Shown here: positions 1 to 12,900 of the stretch, piece by piece
How the letters are laid out: every line of letters begins with the position of its first letter
Position numbering within the stretch: position 1 is the first letter of the stretch
Assembly: GCA_030063045.1 (NCBI GenBank)
Contig: JAQSEB010000189.1
Location: forward strand, 210,285-274,284
From: Pratylenchus scribneri
Taxonomy: Eukaryota; Nematoda; Chromadorea; Rhabditida; Pratylenchidae
Length of the DNA: 64,000 nucleotides
Direction: 5' to 3'
The notes under the pieces: generated by a model
What the model saw: the letters and a program-made list of their open reading frames with translations, nothing else
Database searches by the model: none
Told to the model about the DNA's origin: nothing
Translations under genes and position numbers: made by a program

Positions 1-3000
1 TTAGTAAATTAATTATATTAAAAATGAAATTTTATATATTTTGTGAAATTTTATCAAGTTAGAAAAAATATATATTATTTCTTATTTTATTTTTCAAAAT
101 ATTTTATTGATAATTTTAATCTTCTTATTTTCTATTTATTCCGAATTATTTTTTTTGGCGGCCTTTTTTTGGAATGGGCCTATTTTTGTATATTATTTCC
201 TAAGTTCATCAGTCTTATTTATATTTTAAGATTTGTTATAGGTAGTTTTCGAACCGGACTATTATTATCCTCAGTAGGACAATATTTTTTTAATATGTTT
301 TTCTTCATTTTTTATTGATTAATATTATTTATATGCAAATTGAAAAATTAATATTTTCCGCATAAATTACTTTAAGGTCACACTAATATAATTCACAATT
401 TCAAATTGATAGAAAATTGTGCCGTCAATCTTATTAAGCCTTTGTGAGCGTCATGGCGCCCATGATGTTTTAGCTAAATGAGAACAATTGAAAATTCTCA
501 AGAATATTTTCTTACATGTGACCATTGCTCTGAATGACTTTCGTCTTATCATCTTCCTTCAAATATTTATTTTTTTATACTTTTAAATTTCCTACTTTCG
601 ACTTTTTTAAATATAATATGTATTTGATAAAATTGATTCGTTAATGTAAATTTATTTTTTTGGAAGAAAATATAATTCTTTAGATATACATATTTAATTT
701 CTTGATTTTTTTTAATTTCGTTAGTATTTTATTTAAATTATTAAATCATATAATTTAAAAAATAATAATTTTTTTATTTATACATTTTTTTAATAAAAAA
801 TTATATTTTTTTCGCCATAAAAAAGGGGCCATAAGCGTTAAATTTTTTTATGTTTAGGTGGTGCATGATTATTACGGATAATTTACCACTATGTTTTTAA
901 ATTGATTTACTTATTTTTTCAAATAATTTATGAAAAATTATTTCATTTTTAATTTCAATCTTCATTATTTTAATATTCACATGGCCTACCTAGTGATTTA
1001 TTAAGTTGTCTAAAATAGTATCGCAATTATTCTATAAAATAATTATTTTTTTGAGTTTTTTGTTTAATTATATTTTTCATTTTAAACAATTTTATTTGTT
1101 TAATCTTATCTGTTTTTTTAAACGCATGGAAAAAATTGTTCCATTTTAAATAAATAGATAATAAAGTTGACAACTTTTCTTATCATCATAATTCATGCTC
1201 ACTGAAATATAATTCCAATAATATAGTTGACAAAATGTATTTAAATAATTATGATTTCTTTATTAAAATCATATAATATATTTATTTAAAAAATATTTTA
1301 AAATATATATTATGTATTATTTTACTAAAAATATATTTTGATATAATTCAAAATCGAATTATTTACTAAATAAAAATCAGATCTTTTTTTTTCAAATTCA
1401 TTCATAATTTTTATAAATTTTTCCTCTTAATTTTCTTTAGTTTATTTTCAAATTACAAAAAAATAAAACTTATTTTTAATTTAATTTATAATGTTTTGAT
1501 TATTTTAAGAAATATTAGAATCATTTATTTTGACTCGTTTATTTAAAGATATTTGAAATTGGGAATAATATTTTGTAATTTGAATGGATTAATTTGTTGC
1601 GAATCCTCTGAGTTTGGTATGCGATCAATAAATTTTGCTTAGAAAGAATTATCTATTAATTATTAGATATTTAACAATTTATTTTATTTATAAATTTAAT
1701 CGTGTTTTTTATAAATCAACTTTCTCGAAAGAATTTAATAATAAAAAAATATTCCTATTCAATTATTCCAGTTTTTAATTTTAATTCATTTTTTTACAAA
1801 TTCACTACTTCAATTCTTTTTTTTTTAAATTTCCATATATTGATTATCCCATTTAATGGTAAATTTGTTTGGGAAAATTAAGTTTCACAAATTTCACTCT
1901 TTTTATAAAGAAAAAAAATATTAAATAAAAACAAATAAATTTGATTTTTTTTGGATTTTATTTTTTATTTCTTTTCGTGCCTTTTTTGAATTTTTCTTTT
2001 TATTTTTTTATAAAATACATTTTTATCAAATAAAATATATAAATATATACATGAATTCCTTTTTAAAATTATTCTTTTCATATTTAAGCAATTTAAGATT
2101 TTATAAAATTTTTAAAAATTTTCTCTTTTTAAAATAAAATCTAAATAATGTTCGATCCTACTATGTTTCGCCAACCAGAATAAAAAAAGGTTCCTTAGTG
2201 AATTTTTTTTTCGATTTTTTAACAATAATTTTTATTTTTTTTAAACTTAAATAAGTAGAATCAATTACTTTTAAATATAATTATAAAATATAATAATTAT
2301 TTTATTAGAAGAAAAAAATTTTAAATAATAATTAATATACTTTTATTTTAAATGTTTCTTTATAAATGGTCTTAAAAAATATATTTTATATATTTTATCA
2401 TTTTTTTAATCTCATGTTAAGAATTTATTTTGAGGTAAAAACTTTTATTTCTACATTTTTAAAAGATGCTTATAAGTTGTCCTCTGGCAAAGCGAATTTA
2501 GTTAAGACATTGTAGGTTGAAACCTCTTTGGCTAAATTCTGAAGGAACATGGCCTGAGCTGTTAGGTTTAATTTTGTATAAAATTTTATTTAATAAATCA
2601 GTTTACAAATAAAATATAAAATTCACCCAGATTTAGACATTGATTAATAAAATAGGTTTTGCATTTGTGAAATAAACAATTTTAAAAAATATAATTTTTT
2701 TTTAACACAAACTTAAATTTATCTATGAATAATATTAAAATTTGATTATAAATATTTTTTTTAATATTTAATAAAATTAATTGAAACAATTAATATTCTT
2801 ATTTTCTTATATTCATTTTAATATAATAAATTTCTTCTTCTAATTTCTATATTTAATTTTAAATTAGTTTCTTTAAAAATAATTTTAAATATATTTTCTT
2901 TTTTATTTTACCAATTCAAGTTAAAATATCTCCGGACTTGAATGTTATAATTAAGTAATTTTTGAATTAATATATTTTAAATTTTTTATTTAAAAATTTC

Positions 3001-6000
3001 TCTATTAAAATTATATATAAATTTGATAGGATTTATAGCTTCACTTATTTTCAATATTATAAAAATTTCTTTATCTAATCATATTGCATCTTAAAATTTA
3101 ATAATTCAAAAAATTTTTGATTTATCTTAATTATTTTCTTATTTAAATTTTGCTAAAATTCATAAAGTTCTAATTTTTATTATTAATTTTTTTATTATCT
3201 TATGCAAAAAATTAATTATCTAGGTATAATGTAAATGTTTTTTAACAAAAAAATAGTAATAAATGATTTTAATTCCATAAGAACAATTTTTTTCAGAAGT
3301 TTTCTGAATATAAAACCATTTTAGTTGTACACCATTTCTTAGCAACAGAAGAAAATTATATTCTAAATATAAAAATTATGAGTCATATAATATATAGTTG
3401 GATGATTGAGTACATTTATTTATTTCTATTTTTATATAGAAAAGAAAAGTATTTCCCGAAAAGCATATTTATTATTAAAATGGATTAATTGAAAATTTGA
3501 TTAATGGAATATTATTTTTATTTATAACTTCATTTAATTTTGATTAATGTTAGCACCCCGAAAGACCGTTTTCGATGATTCGCGAATAGGAGGGGGATCC
3601 GGGCAAACAGGATGGTAATTTTGATATATTTTGGACTATAGCTAATTTATTTTTATATTATCTTTATTAACTTAAAAGTTAATTTATATCAGCCTTTTAA
3701 ATGTTTCTTATATTATTATAAAAAAATAGAAATTTATTTGAAAAAATTATATTTTTTCAAAATATTTTATAATGATTACACAAATATTTTAATTTGCATT
3801 TTTAAAACAAATCTTTTTTTACTTTTAAAATTTTTACAATTATATTGCAATTATTAAATATTTATTTTAATTAATTTATTTATTAATAATTAAATTAATT
3901 TTGAAATAATTTTATAAAAATTAACAGCTGAATAAAATATGAGAGATTATTTTTTATTTATTATAATAATATTCTTAAGAATATTTTGTTAGGTAAAATT
4001 AAATTATTTCAATTATTTTTCAAAATATTTAGGTTTTAATCAATTATTTATATCATAATATAATCATTCAACATAATCAAAAGGTGGTAATTTTATAATT
4101 TTTTTCTTTATGATTTATTCTACTAATGCAGCATATTTAAATAATTATTGAATTGAAATTTATCCTTCCAATTTATGATTTGTATACATTCCCAATCAAT
4201 ACCCAATAATATTTTATGGCAGAAAAATTCTGTGGTCTCCATTTCATCAATTATTTATGTGTATTATTTATTATAGCATAATAAATTTTCCTGCTAAGAT
4301 TTTTTGAAGATGCTTTTAATTTCTCTAACCACAAGGATACGTTGCCTAATTCTTTTAATATAATTCAATTTTTTTATTTCTTCTTTATAATAAAATATAT
4401 TTGCCAATAAATTTTTATAATAAGATAATTGCTATTGAAAATATTACATATTAAAATACTATTTTTCGATAAAGAATGTAAACTTTCAGAACATTTTTTT
4501 AAAGAAATTTTTTATAATTAGAAACTTTGTTATTTTAATATACTTATTTTTGCGAGTAATAATTTGATTTTGTGTAATTAATCTTATTTTTCATCAAAAA
4601 TTATATTAATGAAAATTTTCGGAAGAAATTCGAAATGTAGAAAAGATCAAAATTTTAGAAATAATTTTTATTTTTGAATTCAAAAACTTTCCATATTTAA
4701 AATTATTATCAATTTTTTTATAATTTATTCATTATTTTTTATCGATAGGATAAAAATAAAATTAAATGAATATGAATCTGCAATTATTTAATATTTGACA
4801 AGACATTTTATATTAATATAAATTTTACATAAAATTTATTTAAAAATTTTTTTTATTAAATTTATAATTTAATATTAATTTGATATTTAAATAATTTTCT
4901 ATAATTATGAATAAATATTTAAAATTTTAATTAAAATTTGATTTTTACAGAATTTTGATAATTTAACGAAATTTGATAAATTCTTCTATTTTATGAATTA
5001 AAATTTAAGATTTTATAAATTGCCCTGAATTATGAATTTAATTATATATATAATATTATTAAATCTCATATATTAAAATTGTTTTATTATTGTCAATTTT
5101 AACCTTTTAATTTTTTTATTCCATTGGACATGTAAAATAAACTTTAAAAGATATAATATAACAACATTTTAATATTAATGAAATATTTTATTTTTATATT
5201 TTTTATTTATTTAAAAACAATTTTTTGGCGATGTCACAAATTGCAATCTTGATTCCATGAACGTATCCCATGATATAGATCCACTATTTGCGCAATTTTC
5301 TAATCCGTTTTTTTGTAGAATATGAATATTAATAGATTCATCGTAGAAAATTTATTCGAATTTATTTAATAAAATAATTATGAAATATACATTTTAATAA
5401 AAATTTTGTTTCAATTAAAAATATTTTTTTATCTTCTGACTGTAGCGAAAAATAAAAATTATTGTATATTTTTATATATAATTCAGAAAAAATTTATTTT
5501 AAATTAATTTTGTTTAATAAATTTTAAGAAATTAATATTTATTTATATTTTTAAATTTTTTAAAGAAAACTTTCTTATTGAGAAAATTTGCCGCTTTCTG
5601 CATTGGATCACTAATGCATTTTTTCAATAGATAACATTTGCCTAGCTTAGATTGAAAGGTTTTTAAATTTTTATAAAATAATTTTTAATTTATAAATCAA
5701 ATTAAATTTATTTTCGATAATATATTCTCATTATTTTTGATGTCATTTTCACCTAATTCATTTTTTTATCATTTCCAATTTTTAATTTATTAATTTTATA
5801 GTTTTAAATGGTTATAATTATAAATTATATTAATTAAATATATCATGCACAACAAATAATATTTTTCCATTTGAATTGATATTATTTTTTACATATATTT
5901 TAACCAAAATTTCAAAATTTTTTTATTTTAACAAAGGCCTTAATCTTCAATTAATATCTAGATTTTTCAATTTAAACATCATTTATTTTGGATTAATTTT

Positions 6001-9000
6001 TTTTATTATTTTTTAAAATAAGAATCAATCTATTTGTTAAAAAATATTTTTATAATTTATTTCTTTCTTTCTAATAACTTAATTTAAATTTAGAATATTT
6101 TTTTCATTTTTAATAAATTTATTTTTTTTATTTAATGATATTAAATATCTTAAATTATTGAGCGTTTGAAATTTTTTGAAATTTTTAGAAAATAATATAT
6201 ATTTATTTTAAATTTATTAACATCATTGCGGGGGATGTCATTTTTTTAATATTATATAATTACTCTAAAAGACCACATTGAACTTGGGTAATTTTCTCCA
6301 TCTTTAACACAATTTGATTTAATTTCAAGAACTTTTGCCCTAATTTCAATTTATTCTTTTGAACTTCGTGAAAATTTAGCAAATATTTTTTTCTTAAATC
6401 TGTCGAAAATTTATATGACCGATTAAATGAATTTTTATTAATAAATTATTTTTTTTATTTTAAATTTTAATAGAAAAAATTTTATATATTTTTGAAAATC
6501 ATAATTTTTAATTATTAAAAATTTATTTTATTTATCTTCATTAAAATGGGCTTTTCCTTACATAGGCCTTCTTCTCTATTTCAAATAAATTGTTATTATT
6601 TAATGTATTCGGATTATTCATTTTATTATAAAAAAATTTTTAAGAAATTCATTAAATTGTTTTATTAATTGAAGCATAAATAATTTATCAGATTATATTT
6701 TTTTTACATTTTTTAATTACTATTATCGGGTTTATTATTGAATATGATAATGCATGTTGAAATTATTTTTATTTTTTATATTTAAAGTTTCATTTTTATT
6801 CGCATAACTGAATATTTTAATAAATCGAAGACAAATTTTTATTTTAAATAATTAATTAATAAGTGAATTTAGAAATGTTTAATAGTAAAAATCATTTTAT
6901 TGATATATATTTTATTATGTATTTTCATTATTAAATACTATATATTAATTTTAAATTATTTTATAATTTAGTTTAAATTGTTTGTTTTATTTTATAATAT
7001 GAGAATTTGATGGGAATTAGACAATCCATTATATTTATCTAAATTCTAAATTAGGGGAAGGATAATAGTAGAAAATTAAAAGAACAACTTAAAAAGACCG
7101 AATATCGTCTGCTGGAAGAATAAGCTGCCAGCTGATTAGTTGTGTCTGCCTTTTCATCGCAAGCTGACTAAGTTTGAAGCCAAATTTTTTCTTCAACTCT
7201 GTTATTGGGAATAATTAATTTTAGATTTAAAGATACTCGACTCGTTTATATATTTTATGATGTTTACCTGTAAAAAGTAAAATTTTATCTTATTTTTTCA
7301 ATTGTAAAATTTTTTGAAGCGATTGCTTGGTTATTATATAGTGTATGCCAATTCCGATAAGAACAATATTTATTGATCAATAGAATGTCAAAAATTTTGT
7401 AATAATTTAATTTTCAATTTTAAATATTTCTTTAATAATTAATTTTCATTCATATATTAAATTATTTATAAATTGATATAATATTATTTTATTTATTTCA
7501 AAATTTTATCATCATAAAAATTTTTTAAATTAGTTTTATTTATTAAGAAATAGAAATTTTTATCCACAAAATAATTTTTTATAGCTAGAAAATTTATTAT
7601 TAATTTATAAATTGCTCTTTTAAATTTAGAATGTATATTTATTTAAATATGATATGAAAAACAAAATTCTAGAAGATATTCTTGAAGAGATCATCATTTT
7701 ATACTTTTATTATCCATTTTATACATTTTAAATATACAATTTATTTTTGCGCATTGTACTATTGGCGCCGCAAAATCATTTGGTTGTGTTTTAATTTTTA
7801 TGCAATTAAACGCATTCGAACATTTTCCATAATTTCTTGATGTTGGGTTTCTAAAATATTTTTGATAAATATTTTTTCATTTATAGATGGTTTAGATTCA
7901 ATTTGATTCTTTTATTCAATAATTTTGAATAAAATTTTCCAAAATTTAAAGTATCATTCTTAAAAGAAAAAAGAGAAAAATATTTGAAATTTTTTTAAAA
8001 TTTTCATCCAATTTTTTTTATAATATATAAAGATATTGAAAAAATGATAATCGATCAGCTGCATATAAATTTTTTAAACTTTATCATAATCTTTGTAATG
8101 AGTCAATTAACTTGTAAAAATGTATAATGTAATTTAATTTATTTTATCGTTAAGTGTCTTTGATGTTTTTTTTATTTTATATTTTATCTTATTCTTTTTT
8201 TATTATTATATTATCATTTATTTTTCTTTTTTATATTTTATTTTTTTTAAAATTTCTATAAAATATAATTTATAAATTCTTTTTATAAAAATCAATTAAA
8301 ATAATTAAAAAATCCAAATGAATAATTTCGTCTAGAAATTATTGAAGGGATAGCGATTAATTAAATGTCAATTTTAGTAATCTAATTAATTTAAAATATT
8401 AAAATGACAATCAAAGTTCTTAATTTGAAAACTATTAAATAAATAATATAAAATATATAAAATATTTATTAAAATCCAAATTTTTTCCTTGAACCGTTTG
8501 AATTTTTCTTCGATAAATTTTCTACTAATTCTTTTAATAAGATTGGAAATATATGGCGGCATTCATCGGCTGTTTTTTTTTCTCATTCAGCCCAAATGAA
8601 TTGAATTCATTGAGTGTGAAAATCAGTCAATTCTCCTTGTAGTGCACCAATATATATAGAGTAAGCTTCAATTAAATTTAAATTTTATTAAAATATTTTT
8701 ATAAAATAATTTATTTTAATCATTAAATTGTTCTTTCCACTTCTTGATGTTCTTTAAATATATTAAGAAATTAACTCGGAGATAAATTAATGCCTCGGGT
8801 AGACATTGCGGGTTAAAATTAAAAATTTTAATTAAAATTTTTAAATGTATTTATTTTATTATATATAAATTTTAAATATTATTATTTATCATTTTAACAA
8901 TAATTTTTCTTACATTTATTTTTAGCCTAAATATTTAATAAAATAAACATACATAAAATGTTTATAATAAATCAAATTGATTTTTTTTTTTGCTTCATTA

Positions 9001-9252
9001 GGATTTTGTAAGTCAACAAAAGCGTAAAATTAAATATTTTATAGCTAAATAATTCAATATAATATAAGTAAAAATATATAATTTTTAAAATAATCATTAA
9101 AAAAATATTTTTTTATTTTTTCATTATTTTATTCTTGATAATTATAAAATATAATTTGTTATATATATTATATAATTTATTTATTTATTGTATTGAGAAT
9201 TTTTTTTTCTTAAATTATTCAAATAAAATAATCTTTTATTAATTTTTAAAAA
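1..9252. other. AT-rich gene-free desert, left part
   Basis: Long runs of A and T with stop codons in all frames; no spliced gene, tRNA or rRNA could be recognised. The only open frame of note (43-318, plus, 91 codons) is rich in Phe, Ile, Leu and Tyr and looks like translated AT-rich DNA. Short GC patches interrupt the desert, for example at about 158-180, 420-480, 2150-2180, 2480-2570 (GAATTTAG and CTAAATTC can pair across about 40 bases), 3545-3612, 5228-5300, 6225-6240 and 7095-7195. They could be decayed transposon or exon remnants, but none matches a family I know. Confidence 0.75.
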
Positions 9253-9286
9253 TACTGTCGCTCCGGGGCCAAAATGTGATTGGGGA
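9253..9286 (+). repeat. Left inverted end of the 9.3-kb island
   Basis: Contains TGTCGCT (9256-9262) and TGTGATTGGGGA (9275-9286). Both words recur in inverted orientation at the right end of the island, in the same order and at nearly the same spacing (12 versus 14 bases). Confidence 0.6.
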
Positions 9287-9921
9287 GGTGTTGGCCAAAT
9301 CCCGCCGGCCGGGAGGTCCGAGATTCTCCCCTGCCTCGGACGGGGACCGGAGGCGGCGTGGATGCCGGATTAAGACCGATTTGGGTTGTATGGGGCTCCA
9401 CCCAGTCATTTGGAGGGGACTGGGACCCGAGGCCAAGTTTGGGGCCAATTGGCGGCTGGAAAGAAGCCATTTGATTGGAAAGGATTGGGAAGGAAAAGGG
9501 GAAAGGGAGGAATTAGGATGGATGGAGAAGAAAAGGGAAATGCCACGAATGGCTGGGGGCGATCGGTGGGAATTGCCGATGCCCGGGAATCGACAGTTGG
9601 GCAAGCTGACCGGCCCTTGTAGAGGAGAGGAGGAGGGGGAGCGCTGGGGGAAAAACTGGACGGATTGGGCTGGATTGAAAGGGGACTGGACGGACTGAAC
9701 TGACTGGACTCGACTGACGGAGACTGACTGAAGGGGGAGGGGCCAGGGTTTTTAAACCCCCGGGGGAAGTGGCAAATCAGCCAATGATGGACATGAAGAG
9801 GCGGGGCAATGTTGAATTGCGGAAGGAAGAGAAGGCTCTTCCTATGGCCAAATGGAAGGAAGGGGATATGGCCATAGAGGGAAAAGGCCCCCGGGAGGAT
9901 TGGTCCTCAATGAGGCATGGT

Positions 9922-9942
9922 GGGGGGGGGGGGGGGGGGGGG
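9922..9942 (+). repeat. Homopolymer run of 21 G
   Basis: Uninterrupted G run just inside the right inverted end of the GC-rich island, in DNA that is otherwise almost pure A/T. Such a run can form G-quadruplexes and is prone to slippage, so the exact length may be an assembly estimate. Confidence 0.9.
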
Positions 9943-9954
9943 TAATCCATTCAT

Positions 9955-9992
9955 TCCCCAATCACACAATTCGCTTGAGTAGCGACAAATAC
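9955..9992 (-). repeat. Right inverted end of the 9.3-kb island
   Basis: The plus strand reads TCCCCAATCACA (9955-9966) then AGCGACAAATA (9981-9991), the reverse complement of the two words at the left end. The flank beyond is a T run, so any target duplication is obscured. Confidence 0.6.
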
Positions 9993-12900
9993 TTTTTTTT
10001 TTTATAAATCAACATTATTTTTATTTCGCAAAAAAATTTTTATTTAAAATATTTATATATTCAACTCTGCAATTCTATAAACAAATAAATTTATTTGATA
10101 AATGCTGAGCTAATAATTTACAATGTCTCCCTCCTTCTGAAAATGTTGATGTGATTCTTCTATGGCATTATTTGTTTTTGGGATTTTTCCTTTTAAATGT
10201 TTTTTGGGACATTTTATTGCGGTTTATACACATTTTTTAATAAAAAAAATTAACTTTTCAAAAAATCCATTGGTGCTATTACATTTAGTAACCACCACCC
10301 AGAGAGCCCTCTCATAAATTAAATAATTTTCTTAAAAAAATTATATGCTATTTTATTTATCTCAGTAATACTATTTTTAAAAGTCATTTATTTTTATCGC
10401 TTCGTTCGAATTAGTTTTAATAAAAAAATTTTTTTAAATATTATATTTTTAATTATTTTTTAAATTTATTTGCAATATTCAAAACTATTTCGATATTATA
10501 TTATCTTTTTTATTAAATAATTGAAAAATATGGATAATTAAAAATAGTATTTTAAAAAATAATTTTGTTTTGTGCTAAAAAATTTTATCTAAAAAGTTAA
10601 TCAGCATATTTTTTATTTTATTTAAATTATTCGTAATGAAAAATAATTTTTGTATTTAATTTTTAAATAATTTTTTGAACTTTATTAAAAGAAAATATTT
10701 TTTTCATGTATTAATTTATGGTGCAAAATATTTTTAATTTATATTTTTTTATTTTTAAAAATCTAATGATTGTATACTGCATTTGTTAGGAAAAAGAAAA
10801 TTCTACTAAAATTTCTATGCAAAACGGGATCCATAAAAATGGTTCATATTTGGAAATATATCCATTTTATTTAATTTTTAACTAAAGATTTTAAAATAAA
10901 TAAATTAAAAATTTCATTAAGTAAAGCAAATTTTAATTTTTATAAATCTTTATCCATAAATTTTTCATTATTGTCATTTTTATGCTAATATGATTTTGAA
11001 ATTTTTAATGAAGAATTTCATAATGATTTATTTATCGCTAAATTAATTTATGTCAAAAAAAAATTCGCTTATTAATTTATATTCCATAAATAAATTTTTT
11101 ATTAATTATTTTAATTTTAGATTTTTTTTCCAATTTTCGAATTTAATTCATATTTAAAATTAATAAAAATTTTAATATATTTTTTATATAGCTCAAGATC
11201 ATTTTAGTCTAAATTTTTTTCCATTTACTTAATATTTTAAATTATTTTAATAATTTCAACTACTTTCCAGCATTCTAAATTATATTTTTTTATTGATTTG
11301 TTTTTTATTGTTTTTAATTTCTATAATTATTACTAGATCTTTTGAATTAAAAAAATCATTTAAAATCTTTGAATGAATTGATTTATTTAAATAATTCCAA
11401 TTTGAATTAAATATTGAAAAAAAAATTTAATTTAGTTTTTAAAATTAAGTTTTTTTTATCATGTTATTAAAATTTTTTAAAAATATCTTCTGTTTTTACC
11501 ACACGCCTTTTCCCCCTACATATTTTCTATTGATTATAATAAATATATTCAATTTAAGAATATTAAAATTAATCATTAAATGTATTATCTATATTTTATT
11601 GATCTTTAGATAATATATCGATTTTAAAATCAATCTTTCTGCTTTAAAATTGAAATATAAAATTTATATAACCGACATTTTTATAAGGTTTTTTAAAAAT
11701 TTTTATATTTCTAGAATTTAATGATCGTATTAATTATTTTAAGATTCAATTTTTAAGAGAAAAAACAATTTAAAAAATATTTATATATAAAATTTCCTAA
11801 TTTTAGTTTATTTAGCATTTTTAATAAATTGTGTCAAAAAATATTATAAAAATTTTATAATCAAATATTATATTAAATTATTTAGAATATTTTTTTTTAA
11901 TATTCTTTTATTTTATTAATATCAATTAATCAGTAAATTTTAATTTTTTACTTTTGTAATTTAAATGTCGATATGATGAATATTAAATTTTTTGAAATAA
12001 ATGTTTATTTTTTTGAATTTTTTTAAATATATTATACATTTTTTAATATAATTAAACAATAATAGAAAGCGAAAATCTTTTTTGAAATGATTTTTATAAA
12101 ATTTAAATTATTTACTTATAATTATATAATATGATTACAAGTAAAATTTAATAAACTTTTTAATTTTTAATTATAATTTATAATAATTAATTTTTCAAAA
12201 ATTTTAAATTTTTATCGATCAAAATATTTTTATTTATCATTATTTTCTTTAAAATGTCTTTAGTATTGATATTGTATGGAATTTACTTTTTATTATGCTA
12301 CGATTAATATTTTCATGAAGATTTTTTATTTTTTCTAATTTTCATCTTTGAAGATATAAAAATTAAAATATATTTTAAGTTTTTTAAATTTAATTCAATT
12401 TTATTTTTATTTTTAATTAAGCTAAACATTAATTCATATTTTAAAAAATTATTTTTTTATTTATTTTTTTAAGCGGTAAAATACAACTCCATTAGTTGAT
12501 CTCGGCACCAATGTTCGCCTACTTTAGTCGATAATATTCGAATCAAAATTGTGGAATGCTTGTTTTATGATATTTTTGCTACGTTAAGATTTGAAATATT
12601 GCCGCATGGTCATACATTGAAAAAGTCTTTCCCTTCATTTTTTTCTGAATCAACCCGAAAAACAATTCGAAATGATGATTTTAAAATTGAATAATTTCAT
12701 CGAAATTTTCAAAATATTTATTTTGTAATAGTTGGAGTGACTAAATTATTTAGAAATTTTTGGTCTGTTTTTTTATTTTAAAAAATCAATTTATGGGATT
12801 ATATTTGAGAAAATAATTCGAATTTATTGATCATTAAATTGAATAAATATAAAAATTATATAATTTTTATTTTAGTAAATTTTTATAATTATTCATTTAT

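Larger units (their letters stand above)
9253..9992. mobile_element. GC-rich island with inverted ends (candidate non-autonomous DNA element)
   Basis: An abrupt GC-rich block inside the AT desert. The left end reads TACTGTCGCT and then, 12 bases on, TGTGATTGGGGA (9275-9286). The right end read on the minus strand gives TATTTGTCGCT and then, about 14 bases on, the same TGTGATTGGGGA (plus-strand TCCCCAATCACA, 9955-9966). These make imperfect terminal inverted repeats of about 35 bp. The inside is purine-rich on the plus strand (about 9470-9540), holds repeated GACTG words (about 9685-9735), CCAAT/GCCAA words and a run of 21 G near the right end. Several overlapping frames are open on both strands, as expected of GC-rich low-complexity DNA; none looks like a transposase. 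No clear target duplication could be read because both flanks are A/T runs. Superfamily unknown. Confidence 0.6.

Noticed and set aside
43..318. 91-codon hydrophobic open frame, possible mitochondrial-gene relic
   Set aside because: Phe/Ile/Leu/Tyr composition is what AT-rich DNA yields; I could not match any block to a mitochondrial protein with confidence.
2480..2570. tRNA gene in a GC patch
   Set aside because: No cloverleaf: a T-arm-like GGTTGAAACC is present but no matching acceptor stem or D-arm.
9239..9698. Six overlapping open frames on both strands in the GC-rich island
   Set aside because: GC-rich purine/pyrimidine-biased DNA lacks stops in several frames at once; no motif, no intron, and the frames lie within a TIR-flanked block.
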